From contig OY987307.1 in the NCBI GenBank assembly GCA_963920635.1, positions 22,521,735-22,585,734 of the forward strand: a stretch of DNA of 64,000 nt. Reading direction: 5' to 3'. A model generated the notes under the pieces. It saw nothing but the letters and a program-made list of their open reading frames with translations, was not told the origin of the DNA and made no database searches. A program made the translations under genes and the position numbers. Shown piece by piece: positions 50,201-60,416 of the stretch. The stretch's first letter is position 1; each line of letters starts with the position of its first letter. Source of the DNA: Pseudeuparius sepicola (lineage: Eukaryota > Arthropoda > Insecta > Coleoptera > Anthribidae).

Positions 50201-53200
50201 CTTTTATATCCGTTTAAGCGGGTGTTACCTCATGAATAGCAGAAACTTCTTTCCTTTCAATCGTGTGTTTACTCTCGTCTTCTCTTTGTCCCCTTTTGAA
50301 AGAAGCCTATATTTGCGTATTTATCTCCCCTTATGGCATTCATCGACGTAGGTGTGACCCAGTTTTAGAGAAATGATACGTTTCTCCAAAAGAAAACAAA
50401 CATCTATTGCTACCCATAAAAATGCTGGCACACTCTAAGCTGAGACTCGTAGCTGTTTTATTTTGTACGCATTGCCGGTTAATACCTAATGCTGCCGGAC
50501 TTATCCAGTAAAGGTCTAAATAAAAATACAGGGTGTAACAGAAATTATGGTCGATATCAGTGTTGCCAATGGGCTAATACACCTTAATTAACCCAAGTCA
50601 AATTGAAATTATCGAAATACATTGAATAATTACTATATAATTTTCACTCATAGGAAGCAATGAAAACGTATTATTGCAAAGAATAATCTGTGTATACTTT
50701 AAATATCTCTACAAAACTTAATAACTGATACAAGATAATCCTCCTTTATCATACTGATTGATCATTTCTGTTACATTTGTATTTTGTGTGTAATAATACG
50801 CAAATCATTGATGAGTAAAAAAATAAAAAGAAGACAGTTCATTCTTGCTAAAGTAGCCTGGTAAACAAATGGTTTCAGATTCAATAGATAATCCATTGTC
50901 GACTCAACAATATTATTCCGCTCATAACTTATTTTCTATGTTACTCAATGGTACAACTCTCTTTTCATCAAATTATCGGTAAAATGCGTCAATATTTGCC
51001 CATAGTTCAAGTAAACAATTCACTTAACAAAAGCGAATAAACGAATTGATATGCATGATCATGAATCAATACAAATGACGTTAATACAAATGAAACACAC
51101 CTGTTACAATTTAATATAGTTTAATTTAATCCCCTGCCTACTCTGTAGTTTCGTGTCTCTGAATATAATATGCGAATTTTATAATTCATCGCTCGTAGCC
51201 AATTTGATATGCCATTCCGAACATATCCGGTTATGTTATTATACAATGTTCGCCGATATAAAAATCTCGTGCGATGTTACCAAATTATGTATCGAGTTGA
51301 GTAAATATGAACCAAATGGAATATTATGAGGCTACGGTTCAAATTGGGAAACAGATTGTTTCACATTTTGTAGCTTATGGTCATTTGGAGAATAAAATAC
51401 AAATACATGCATAAAAGGGCAGGATATGCATTGGCAATGTTGAAAACATTCAAATTATTGCGAATTTTTAGCCTTTAGACGTGTCTGTCATGATTTGGTC
51501 AGTATTATGGCATTTCTTTTACCGTTCGGTACACCATATAATGGCTACACACTGAGAAAGGACGCCTAACAGAGCTCACGGCCGTGTTACCGACTGCCAC
51601 ATCGCAGGACAAGCCAGTGGCGTAGCATGAAACGCGTTCTTATCCAATATCACAAATATGTTAAAAATGAAAATGTAGTTAATTTCGACTTACATGTAAT
51701 TTGAAATATTGGTATTTATTTGCAGATAATTTCCGAAATATAAAGCTAATGTCAAGTGCTGAAATATATTTATTTGTGGCGATTTCGAATCAATCAAAAT
51801 AGAATAAATAATGACCCTATTTTTATACGCTAAGAGATAATTTGATTGCTTTTTTGTTTTTGAAGATCGGTTGCGGCATTGCCAAGTTATTAGATATTTT
51901 TTATTTTAATTGCAGACATTTGGAAAATCATTATATGGGGATAAATACTAGTGCCGCCTATAGGGTGGTGTAGCCAATTTGGATTTAGCTATATAGGGTG
52001 TTAAATTATGATCACCATTTTTTGTTATTTTGGAAGAGGGCATAATTTTTGTTTTTGAAATAGAACGACCACATTTTAATTATGCGAGACGATTCTATTG
52101 TTGAATATCTATAATTTACTATATCAGTGTTATGTACAAATTTTTATAATTGCCCCGTATTTTTTCCTTATTTCCGACTTTATGTTGTGCTGTAACTTGT
52201 TTAAAATTGTATTTTTGGTAGCTCTCAGAAAATATCAAATAAGTCTTAAGTGAATTTCTTAATTGGCAATCAAATTTAGCTTATTGTCGTAAAGGTTTGA
52301 ATTGATAGAGAAAATTCTAGCGCTTTTAACGAATTTTTACTTATGTTGCAACTGTTGCGAGTTATTAATATCTACAATAGGACACTATATCTAGTTTGCC
52401 ATGGCGAAAGCTATTATGTGTGTGTTTTAATTTGCATATTTCTTACTATTTAAAAAAAACTACAGCACAATGTAAAGATGCTAAATGAGGGGAAAATATG
52501 AGACCATGTTTGGGGCCCGACAAACCGCATATAAATCGATGAAAAAATAAATACAAATCATTCAAAAACTGATACAGTAGGTATTGAACACTAGAATCGT
52601 CTTGCACAATTAAAATGTGGTCGTTCAATTTGAAACAAAAATTATGGCCTCTTCCAAATAACAAAAAATGGCGATCATATTTGAACACCCTGTATAGCTA
52701 AATTAAACTTTGGCTGCACCATACTATAAGGGGCATTAGTAGTTATCCTCATATAACTCAGCTTCGGAAAGTATGTAGCAGAAACGGGAATATCACTGAT
52801 TTTTAAAATGTCTGCAATTATACAGAATATCTAATGACTTAGCAACCGATCTTCAAAAACGAAAAGGCAATTAAATTCTTTCTTAAACTTTAAAATAGGA
52901 AGTTTCCTTGATTACAAAAAACTTTTGCACGAATTTTTTTCCGTAAGTCCCCAAATGCTCGAGACAAAGGGATAGGACATGATATGTAATATATGGGACA
53001 CATCAGGGACTCTTTAAAATAAGGGGACCCAGCATGTCACAGTCTATCACATAGGAAAACATAATTCACAATTTTTAAGTTTTCTAACTTCCAGATACTC
53101 AGATGTGTCAATTAAAGGTAATGCGACCGCCTGTTAGTAGTAGTCCCGATAATTGCAACCAGATTTTTCCTGTATCACCTTATTTGGTAATCCTATTACA

Positions 53201-54259
53201 ATTCCCATTACGAGGGCATTACGTATAAGTAGGTAGTTTAAAACAGAGAAAAAAAATCAGAAATAAAATCAGAAACATTTTATAATGAACACCGAGAAAT
53301 ACTATCTTATTAGTCCATACCGAAATCTGTGAAAGTTCTTTAGGTAGATACATTCAACAAGGGAAGAAAGTTCAAGTATACATATTACAAATAATGGAAT
53401 TTGGAACCTGGTAACAAGGTGCAATTGCGACAAATTCTCAAATAAGCAAAATCGGCACTACTGACTTACCATTACTTATTCTTATTACTTAAATTCGTGG
53501 AAATAATTGCTGGAAATCGATTTCAACTATAAAGTAAATTTCTTTCATTTGACAGTTGCCACATTCTGTAGTTGTATACACAAAATTGTCAAGTCTAATT
53601 TTTAGAAATCATGGAAACCATTATTAATTTTTACTAACAATCAAAGTACCTGTTGTATTCTTAGATTCTCCAATAAAATGGCATACTTGGCATCACTGAG
53701 ACCATTAGAATGAGGAAAGAAACGGCCTCACTTTGGAAAGTATAATGCTGGGTCCTCTTACTTTAAAGAGTCCCTGGGACGCATAAACTGTCAGAACCAT
53801 TGTTGAAATTTTCCCACGCTACACCAAACATTTTGCATACAATTTTATATAAAAACTAATAACTACATTAAAATACTCACACCTCAACTTAGTATCTATA
53901 GTCCTAAGAATTGTATGACATTACAATTTATCTGCTTTAATTTGTTTTCGCTCCAAAATTAAAGGTTCAAAGTTTTTAGCATGATTTTTTGCGAGCGGTT
54001 TCAACAATGCTTCTAACTAAACTATGGCTCCGTCAAGCTATGATTAATGTCATTGTATCTTCCTGAGGATGAACTCATATAGGTCTAAACGTTGATGATA
54101 GAATAAACAATTTTCTCCCCGACCATCCAAACCTTCAAAACCTATAATACAACTTACGGCCAGTGTTCTTCTCCTCTCCCTCTTCTTCAGCAGGATGTTC
54201 CTCTTCAGCATCGCCTTGAGCTGAGAGAAATACACCGAAGTCGACTTGTTGTCCCCCAT
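27772..54259 (-). CDS. ABCA3: ABCA-subfamily ABC transporter, ABCA3-like, 22 coding exons, complete
   Basis: Full-length ABC transporter with the order TMD1-NBD1-TMD2-NBD2. The family moves lipids across membranes using ATP; an ABCA3-like phospholipid role is inferred. Exons 5' to 3' (plus coordinates): 54259-54158, 36807-36637, 36450-36266, 36212-35984, 35925-35696, 35274-35088, 35037-34894, 34838-34688, 34630-34548, 34497-34351, 34281-33991, 31835-31686, 31628-30439, 30388-30202, 30145-29809, 29706-29426, 29200-28847, 28794-28613, 28562-28376, 28317-28089, 28032-27922, 27872-27772. The sum is 5229 nt, giving 1742 residues and a stop; vertebrate ABCA3 is about 1700. All introns are GT-AG and phases match throughout. 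The ATG at 54259-54257 ([11 protein letters not shown]) has A at -3 and G at +4; upstream frame extension has only a TTG. No disabling change was seen. The exact paralogue within ABCA is uncertain. Confidence 0.93.
29426..30388 (-). CDS. ABCA3: ABCA gene exons 14-16: second transmembrane domain
   Basis: Three exons encode the remaining TMD2 helices, including [71 protein letters not shown] and [17 protein letters not shown]. Phases are 2+1 into exon 14, 0 into exon 15 and 1+2 into exon 16. Residues are about 1087-1355. Plus-strand open frames over this interval are shadows of these exons. Confidence 0.9.
30439..34281 (-). CDS. ABCA3: ABCA gene exons 11-13: NBD1, linker and start of TMD2
   Basis: First nucleotide-binding domain. 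Walker A is GHNGAGKTT (about residues 570-578), the Q-loop is in [11 protein letters not shown], the signature is [10 protein letters not shown] (671-680), Walker B is [12 protein letters not shown] (from 691) and the switch histidine is in [11 protein letters not shown]. Exon 13 is unusually long (1190 nt). After NBD1 it encodes the regulatory linker, TM7 ([14 protein letters not shown]) and the second extracellular loop with NxS/T sites. All ATPase residues are present, so NBD1 should be active. Intron 12 (31629-31685) separates the signature from Walker B; intron 11 (2155 bp) is full of palindromic repeats. Confidence 0.92.
31903..33833. mobile_element. Large palindromic repeat in ABCA intron 11
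   Basis: Outer arms are inverted: CAGGGTGACCCACATATCC near 31905 against the complement near 33815, and GTTGCGACATTAGC near 31952 against GCTAATTTTGCAACA near 33682. A related palindrome is at about 51830-52890. The centre (32260-33480) holds AT-rich repeats and the MITE at 32873-33053. Confidence 0.6.
32873..33053. mobile_element. 181-bp MITE with 7-bp target duplication, copy 1
   Basis: Ends CGTTGACTGA and its complement. GATATAC is repeated at 32866-32872 and 33054-33060. A subterminal segment TCACGGCT/AGCCGTGA lies about 27 bp inside both ends. No ORF. Confidence 0.8.
34351..36807 (-). CDS. ABCA3: ABCA gene exons 2-10: first transmembrane domain and linker
   Basis: Exon 2 carries TM1 ([17 protein letters not shown]). 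Exons 2-5 then encode the large extracellular loop, with short introns. Exon 5 ends in the conserved ABCA segment [17 protein letters not shown]. Exons 6-8 hold hydrophobic helices including [38 protein letters not shown] and [19 protein letters not shown]. Exons 9 and 10 give the cytosolic linker ([12 protein letters not shown], then a Gly/Ser/Thr-rich stretch) before NBD1. Residues are about 35-543. Confidence 0.9.
35322..35683. mobile_element. CTTTGAATAA-family element, 362 bp, filling ABCA intron 5
   Basis: Degenerate ends of the same family, with duplication GTTGAAGC (35314-35321) and ATTGAAGC (35684-35691). It contains TTATAAAAT and a plus-strand mini-exon, 35507-35578, encoding [20 protein letters not shown] then NIPS and a GTAAGT donor. 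It is antisense to the ABCA gene and fills almost all of a 421-bp intron. Confidence 0.75.
37203..38353. mobile_element. hAT-like foldback, copy B, in ABCA intron 1
   Basis: Inverted copy of 12232-13349. Ends TAGTGATGGGT and ACCCATCTCTA, with a perfect 8-bp duplication GTTATAAT at 37195-37202 and 38354-38361. It keeps the GGGAATATTCCC array near its right end. Confidence 0.85.
39165..39319. repeat. Right-end fragment of the CTTTGAATAA family
   Basis: Matches the terminal 150 bp of the copy at 54612-55140 (CACCTTGTCAGATATCAGAA; TTCTTTATTCAAAG end). The left part is lost. Confidence 0.6.
40709..41058. mobile_element. 350-bp near-perfect palindromic MITE
   Basis: Arms of about 145 bp (TAAGAGGGGGTTGCCGACAG at the left and its complement at the right) around a loop of about 65 bp (40851-40915). 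Few differences between arms suggest recent activity. No ORF. Confidence 0.8.
41115..41294. mobile_element. 180-bp MITE with 7-bp target duplication, copy 2
   Basis: Same family as 32873-33053, in opposite orientation. ATGTGAT is repeated at 41108-41114 and 41295-41301. The subterminal repeats are conserved. Confidence 0.8.
43687..43744. other. 58-nt hairpin
   Basis: CAGTTGAACCTGGACCAACA starts a 24-nt arm; the opposite arm ends GGTCCAGGCTGAACTG; the loop is about 10 nt with three arm mismatches. It could be a pre-miRNA or a tiny palindromic repeat. Strand is undetermined. Confidence 0.4.
44971..45785. repeat. Tandem array, four units of about 204 bp
   Basis: ATTGGAATTTACTATTAAAT or a near match starts units at 44971, 45175, 45379 and 45582, so the period is 204, 204 and 203. 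Units also share AACGTAAAAA, CTAGCGGAACTTCT and GATTGACATCGTTCC. A few percent divergence between units. Satellite-like, in ABCA intron 1. Confidence 0.88.
46241..47526. mobile_element. TACAGGGTGATTCA-ended element
   Basis: Left TACAGGGTGATTCAATCATG and right TGACTGAATCACCCTGTA are complementary over about 20 bp with one change. TA precedes the left end, but the right flank is GT, so no duplication is clear. The interior has a smaller hairpin near 46600 and no recognisable ORF. Confidence 0.55.
48151..48402 (+). pseudogene. Gypsy-type LTR retrotransposon RT fragment
   Basis: 84 codons: [39 protein letters not shown] and catalytic YLDDIIIF, then a stop. This is the central Ty3/Gypsy reverse transcriptase core; no LTR, integrase or protease is adjacent. 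Confidence 0.85.
48765..48935 (+). pseudogene. Second, more decayed Gypsy-type RT fragment
   Basis: Repeats [18 protein letters not shown], a stop, then [20 protein letters not shown]. The following bases of both copies also match (CACTTTCCAATTG, CGTATCGTGTCTCAATAAAA), so a larger block was duplicated. Confidence 0.75.
51830..52890. mobile_element. Palindromic repeat with a foldback at its centre
   Basis: The outer arms (TTGATTGCTTTTTTGTTTTT with GATCGGTTGC at left; complement at right, about 52840-52880) match the arms of the repeat in ABCA intron 11. A TACAGGGTG-type element occupies the exact centre (51992-52694). Confidence 0.7.
51992..52694. mobile_element. TACAGGGTG-type foldback nested in a palindrome
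   Basis: Left end TATAGGGTGTTAAATTATGA, right end complement ending CACCCTGTA. Arms carry AGAACGACCACATTTTAATT and its complement. Length 703 bp, no ORF. Confidence 0.75.
54158..54259 (-). CDS. ABCA3: ABCA gene exon 1: start codon and cytosolic N-terminus
   Basis: Encodes residues 1-34, a basic cytosolic segment ([20 protein letters not shown]) of the kind that precedes TM1 in ABCA proteins. The donor GCC|GTAAGT is in phase 0 and joins exon 2, which begins [13 protein letters not shown], about 17.3 kb away. The 5' UTR, promoter and any non-coding first exon could not be placed. An upstream AG that could be an acceptor lies close to the ATG, so a spliced 5' UTR is possible. Confidence 0.88.
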
Positions 54260-54611
54260 CTTGTTTGTCTGCGGCAATCTCCGTCCTAAGTATACGTCGA
54301 GTTATAACAAACTAGTTGCTGTAGAACAGCCCAAGACATGTCTGCAACAAAGTAAACTTAATTTAGTACCTATGAAAATATTAGTTTTGAAATGTGATAC
54401 CCACATCCCACATACATAGTTTTCAGAGCACGGCAAGTTTAAATAATAGAGGATGCTTACAAACGATGCAGTAGATATAAAATAACATAGATTCATCATT
54501 TGGGTAAAATGATAAATCGCATAATCCGTTTTAGAATAGATAATAGGTTGTTATTGTAATCATTGCATCTAATGAGGTATTACGTGACACGTATTACGTA
54601 TTAACTAAGAT

Positions 54612-55140
54612 CTTTGAATAATTAACCCCAGAAAGGAGCAAATGACCGAAATAGTCTCTGCATATGGCGGGATGCCGCTTCCGTTTTTACAGTGGCGCGC
54701 ACCTTTGAATTGTTTCGACAAACTAATCGAGGCAGAAATCTGCATTTTTGGTGAAATCAGTACCTACAATGTCTTTAAGCTTAGGAATCCTTGATAAATC
54801 ATCAATTCTAATTTTAAATTTCCAATTATGAAGAAGTAGGTACCTACACAAACGCCTATGCCACTTTGGTGCATGGTCTCAAACGTTAGTTTAAATTACA
54901 AAATTACTTACCGATGGATTATGATCCTCAGACATTTTAGATCTGACGATCAGGGAAGTGCCACAAGCCGTACAGATAAGCATCATAACTCGAAAATGTA
55001 TCTAAATACCACATATTATCACCGTGTCAGATATCAAAATATCGTGCCAAAACTTGGTTACTACTCAGGGCAATTTCCGTCTCACGTATTTTATAATACA
55101 CATAGAGCTTTGACTCCTTCTTGGGATTCTTTATTCAAAG
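54612..55140. mobile_element. CTTTGAATAA-family element, best-preserved copy
   Basis: Perfect 10-bp ends and a perfect 8-bp duplication ACTAAGAT (54604-54611 and 55141-55148). The minus strand carries TATAAAA (55089-55095), then a mini-exon 54986-54912 (MMLICTACGTSLIVRSKMSE, then DHNPS) ending exactly at a GTAAGT donor. It looks like a promoter, first exon and part of intron 1 held between TIRs. Located just upstream of the ABCA start. Confidence 0.8.
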
Positions 55141-55511
55141 ACTAAGATCAAAGCGCAAGATTGAAGCATTATTTTAATTCATTTGTTGTTTTCACGAACT
55201 TCATACACCGTGGTAAACTGGGGAGTAATTTATATTTTATGATGACAACTTCGCTGACTTTATAGTTTTCAGAATAGAGCAATTCCAGCGAAATATGCAT
55301 CCTTTTAGAATGAATCAGGTGGTTAAGTACTTGGAACTATAAGATGTATACTTTTAAGTTTCAGTATGGATTTATTATACTGACTTGTTTACAGAGGACC
55401 ACGAAATATGGCGGAATATTTGAAATTTGTAACAAATAGCTATCATGTTTGCTTAACATTGAAAGAGTCCGATAAAAGTTGTGCAGTTGTGTAACATTGA
55501 AGCAGTGACTA

Positions 55512-56753
55512 TACAGGGTGATTCAGTTCCGGTGCTCAACATGGGGATCTCGGTAACCGTAACAGATACGAAGTCGGTCAAACGGAGGCAAACTTGTGTC
55601 TTTGGGTGCCTAACAATATGCCGTTGAGAAAGTTAAAATATTTTCATGGGTTGCTAAGATATTTAATAAAAACCGAATTTTTGAAAATTAGATTTTAGTT
55701 TTTTCTGGCGCCATTTGCAATAATATTGAAAAACAAATTATACTTTTTCATTGCAACTTTTTCTGGACTACGTCATAGTATTTTTAGATTTTCGGGGCGA
55801 CGTTTCGTTTTTGAGATAGAGGGATCATCTTCATTTTTTTAAATACGGACCTGGATTTTTTATTGTATATTTCGAAATGAATTGTTGTCCTGAGTACAAC
55901 GATGTATGACACATACATATTTTTTCTCGTTTTAGCTGCTAAAATGCACATTCACTAAGAAAAGAATTAATACGGTCCTGGACTATGCATTTTCCTCTCT
56001 TTTTTTCAAAGCTATTCCAATTATAACAGGTGATCATTATTTTAATACCTACTGGATTAATTATACTCCATGTTTGTCATATTTTGAAATTATTTTTTAT
56101 ACTTTTGGTAAATAACAACAATAATAATTATTAGTAACAACAGTGAGTTACATTTTACCTAATGTATAAAAAAGAATTTCAAAATATGACAGACATAGAG
56201 TATAATGAATCCAGTAGGTATACAAAAATGATTACTTGTTATAATTGGAATAGCTTTGAAAAAAAGAGAGAAAAATGCATAGTCCAGGACCGTATTAATA
56301 TTTTTGTAGTTAATGTGCATTTTTGGCGGCCAAAACGAGTAAAAATATGTATGTATCATACATCGTTGTACTCAGGACAACGATTTATTTCGAAATATGG
56401 AATAAAAAATCCAGGTCCATATTTAAAAAAATTAAGATGATCCCTCTATCTCAAAAACGAAACGTCGCCCCGAAAATCTAAAAATACCAGGACGTAGTCC
56501 AGAAAAAGTTGCAATGAAAAAGTAAATTTACTTTTCAATATTATCGCAAATGGCGCCATAAAAAAATAAAATCTAATTTTCAAAAAGTCGGTTTTTCTTA
56601 AATATCTCAGCAACCCATGAAAATATTTTAACTTTCTCAACGGCATATTGTTAGGCGCCGAAAGGTGCAAGTTTGCCTCCATTTGACCGACTTCGTATCT
56701 GTTAACGGTTTCCGAGATCCCCATGTTGAGCACCGGAACTGAATCACCCTGTA
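55512..56753. mobile_element. 1.24-kb foldback with arms of about 590 bp
   Basis: TACAGGGTGATTCAGTTCCG at the left; its complement at the right. Arms run about 55512-56100 and 56160-56753, with a spacer of about 60 bp. TA lies at both flanks. Open frames in it are fragments read through the arms. Confidence 0.85.
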
Positions 56754-56755
56754 TA

Positions 56756-59700
56756 GTCACTGATTGAAGAGAATGATACTTACTTAACAAAATCAATTTC
56801 TTAATAAAGTTCATTTTTAGAAAAAGAAAATACCAACATACAGTATAATAGACGAGGATTACATTCATCAGATGTGAATACATAATAAATTGCAAATTAT
56901 AAATTAGGTATGTTGTGACCAAATAAAAGTGAAGACAATATTGTTTAAAATAACCTTTATATCAACTCATTTACCAAACCAATTTCATATTAATTTTATA
57001 AAGCCAATATCTGTCTGCTTAAGTCTCTCCACCTCTATTAAATATTGCGGGTGTTGAACTCTATTACAAATAAGGCAGATGCCAATATTCCACATTATAC
57101 ATTAATTTACAATACCTGAAATATTCGTGGATAGACGGAAATCCCCTAGCTCGTAATCTAAATAATTCAGCAAAAACAATAAAACCTAAAATCGATACTT
57201 CCACGAACTTTAATCGTTCATTTTTCTTATTCCAGTGAACGTCGGAAGTAGTTACTACGAAATACACTTTCCTTCGTACCTTCCCTATTTTTAGCTAACG
57301 GAGTATTGAAATTTGACGACGAACAGTTTCATTTTATGCGAGGGCCCTTAGTTTGATGGGATCACCTTTTAGGTAACCCCTGAGGAGGCCGGTTGAACAC
57401 AATCAATTGGAGTAGTTTTTCGTTTGTATAAATCAATCAATCAAATAGTTTGTTCACTAACTATTAAAGAAATATAAAAATCACAATATTTAGACAGAAT
57501 GAACTAGTATTTTGTTACTCGCAAAGTTGAAGAGCTTGTTGTACAGAGTGTTTCGGATTTTATGAGGGTATTTGATATTTAATATAAAACTTTTCGATCC
57601 AAGGCTCTAGCCTGTAAAAATAAAGTTCTTCTCGAAAACCACTGAAGTCAACAAATAAATTTTGGTAGGGATGTAAAACTTATTACATTCAACTATTACA
57701 GATTTGTGTTTCGTTTTTTTCTAGCCTACTACGAGGGGTATAAATGAACTACCCTCTGTATTTCTTTTACCACAACTGAAACGTCTAGTATCAAAGGCGG
57801 CAATATCCATTTTTGACAATTTTGGTAATCGACGAAAAACGATATAGGGTAAATAAAGAATCCGTTTATTCAAAATGATAAGTAATTTGAAATCATTAGT
57901 TGCATTACTTACATAAACTAATATGGTCTTACCTAAATTTTTTTACAAATTAAAAAAAGGTTATTTTAGTTTGGATATTGCTAATTTTGATTCTCAATAG
58001 GGAGATCCCTATTTTTGATCCTAAAACTGGTTTTAAAATTACTATGGTTTTTCATTTTTGCCTTAGAAATATTCGGTAATTTAACGAATAACAATCAGTG
58101 TTGATGTAAATTATTGCTTTTTGAAAACACCATTACCTACAAACCTTTTTTTTGCCAAATAAAAAAATACTTTTTTTATCATAATAATAAAAAAAATATA
58201 ATATAAAAAAACAACAATGAGGATAATGCAACTTTTATTAACTGAAAATAGTGTGAAACTTATTACTTATTTTAAACTAGAACTGAAGGAATTTCTTCAG
58301 TAAATTCACAATATCCATTATCATCATCGTCCTCAGTATTCTCTTGATTGTCATCACATCACATGATTGTTAGAAGCCTCGTGATTGGCCAAAGTGGAGT
58401 TTGCCACCTTTGATTCCAAGTGCTTGCTGGAGATTGACAATTTTGATTCTGACCCTCATTTTCTACATTTAAAATACACGGGATATTGCCGAGTTTGGTC
58501 CCAGTAAACTGTACTAGTTGATAAAGCATATAAAGAACTATAATATAGAATAAAAAACCGTATTTTCAGCAAAATTGGAGATTGCCGCCTTTGATACTAG
58601 ACGTTTCAACTTTTTACTCTTTTTGTTTTAAATACTTAATAATATTTTTGTACAGGCCAAGGTATTTTGAACGTTTTTTGTGTCTTATAAGATTTTGATA
58701 TTTAGCTCAATTTGTGTAAAAAAAATTAAAATGTTGCAACGGGGTCTAAGCAAGTCTCAACAATGAATAAATAGGTAATTTTATGTATTTTCGACAGAGA
58801 ATTTTAGGAAAACTTACTTTTTACCCTTACATTTAATAGGCTGTAACTGTTTTAAGAACGCCTTACAATTTTTATATCGAACATCCCCCATTAATCTGTC
58901 AAAGATTATCCACCTTCAATTTTTAGAGCTATTTTCGGAACACCCTGTATATAAACAAGTACTTGATATCTCCGATCAAATATGACTTGATCGGAGCTTG
59001 ATATATATTAAAACTAAATACATATACAGAGTGTCCCGTTAGAAATGATATATAGAGCTTCTTCATATATTTTGTGCCAAAATATTACGATTGAGCTGAG
59101 GTAACAAATACCGGTCAAATCTTTATGGTTACTGATAATGGTTACCTACTGAGTTGAAGTTTATTTTTTGAAATTGAATTATGGCTATACATCTCCCAAA
59201 ATATACAAGCTCCTGTACTAAAATTTGCCACTGTTATGTTTTTGGGGATGGAAAATAAGTTAAAAATGCCAATTTCTATGTATCTCAGAGAGGGCGCCAC
59301 TTTCGCTGTTTTTGGATCGTGCTATCACTTGTAACTTTTTTGAGGTTATTTTTTTTTGGACTTGCAGGTCCATCATTTTAGTACATATTTTTATTCTGCA
59401 ACAAAAAGGTACTCTTGTTTAATAACGATAAAATGAACAGTTTGCGTTGAAATTGGAAAAATGTGCCCCAAAACACCTGCGAATTTCATATTCTAAATAT
59501 TCACCTAGTGCTTTCAAATTTCAAATGTCATAGATCAAGACTATTTAGGGATACCCTGTATATCGGTAAATTTGCGATGACCAGAGTAATCCTAAAAACA
59601 CCTATCTATAAACGTTGATTATCTCTTCTGTTGCGTCGTGGATAAGTTGAGAGGATTGGTTGATTTGGATTTGCTTGAAGTGAATTAAACAGCAAAAATT

Positions 59701-60416
59701 TACCACGTTTCTGCAATCTCAATTTGTCTGTCTCTATATAAAATCAAATGTTGGCAATCCCAAATCCGGTCAACGTTAATCTACGTTTGACATTTCTGCG
59801 GTAGCCCATTATCGGTTTCCATTTTTCCGAAAAACAAAAAGCAATTAAACACGAATCCAGTGCCGAACGCGGGGGCGACGAATTGCCAGCTCAACTCTAT
59901 CCATTTATATTGATCTATCAGTGACACTCGCGCTCAGCAAGGGGCGCGTCAGATCGTTCTCCACATCCTTATTTTCAATTTTCCCCATCGCATTTATCAA
60001 ATAGATAGCTGACGGAGAAATTCCAGGAAAAACAAAAATGTCAGGCGGCAGCATTATTCATACATTATGATATGACAGGATCGCTGTCCGGTTGTCTTAG
60101 ATCAAAGAAAGTTTCAAAATACATAGAGATTGACGAATTGTTCTCCAAAAATTGCATGAGTGATAAATAAAGTTACAGATGATGTGGAATTTCGTGCCAA
60201 CGACGCCACTGATAGAATAATAATGCTAAGGTTTAATTAACTCATATGTGTGCATTTTCTCTTTATGCCTTAAATTTCTTTCCGTCCCGATTTTCTCTTC
60301 GAAAATGGTAATATCCAAGAGCAAGACGCCCCTCCCCGGCTGCCTTTACCCAGCTCAGAAATCGGCACTGAAGTAGCCCATGATTGTAGGTTTTTTCAAT
60401 CAGTAGGCCTTTATAA
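56756..60416. other. Non-coding stretch with repeat fragments
   Basis: AT-rich, no supported gene. Element ends appear at 58938 (CACCCTGTATATA), 59030 (TACAGAGTGTCCCGTT) and 59550 (TACCCTGTATAT). The segment 59330-59520 is an inverted copy of about 43000-43240. Confidence 0.5.

Larger units (their letters stand above)
36808..54157 (-). other. ABCA intron 1, 17.3 kb, repeat-filled
   Basis: The single intron between exons 1 and 2. It contains the elements listed separately and long AT-rich stretches (38354-39160, 39320-40700, 41300-44960, 45790-46240, 49150-51800, 52900-54150) with no supported gene. Short open frames there (for example 39660-39884 and 42871-43239) have no recognisable domain. 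An end fragment of the TACAGGGTG type begins at about 36832, 25 nt from the acceptor. Confidence 0.75.

Noticed and set aside
56446..56922. 158-codon minus-strand ORF
   Set aside because: It runs through the arm of the 1.24-kb foldback and has no protein-like pattern.
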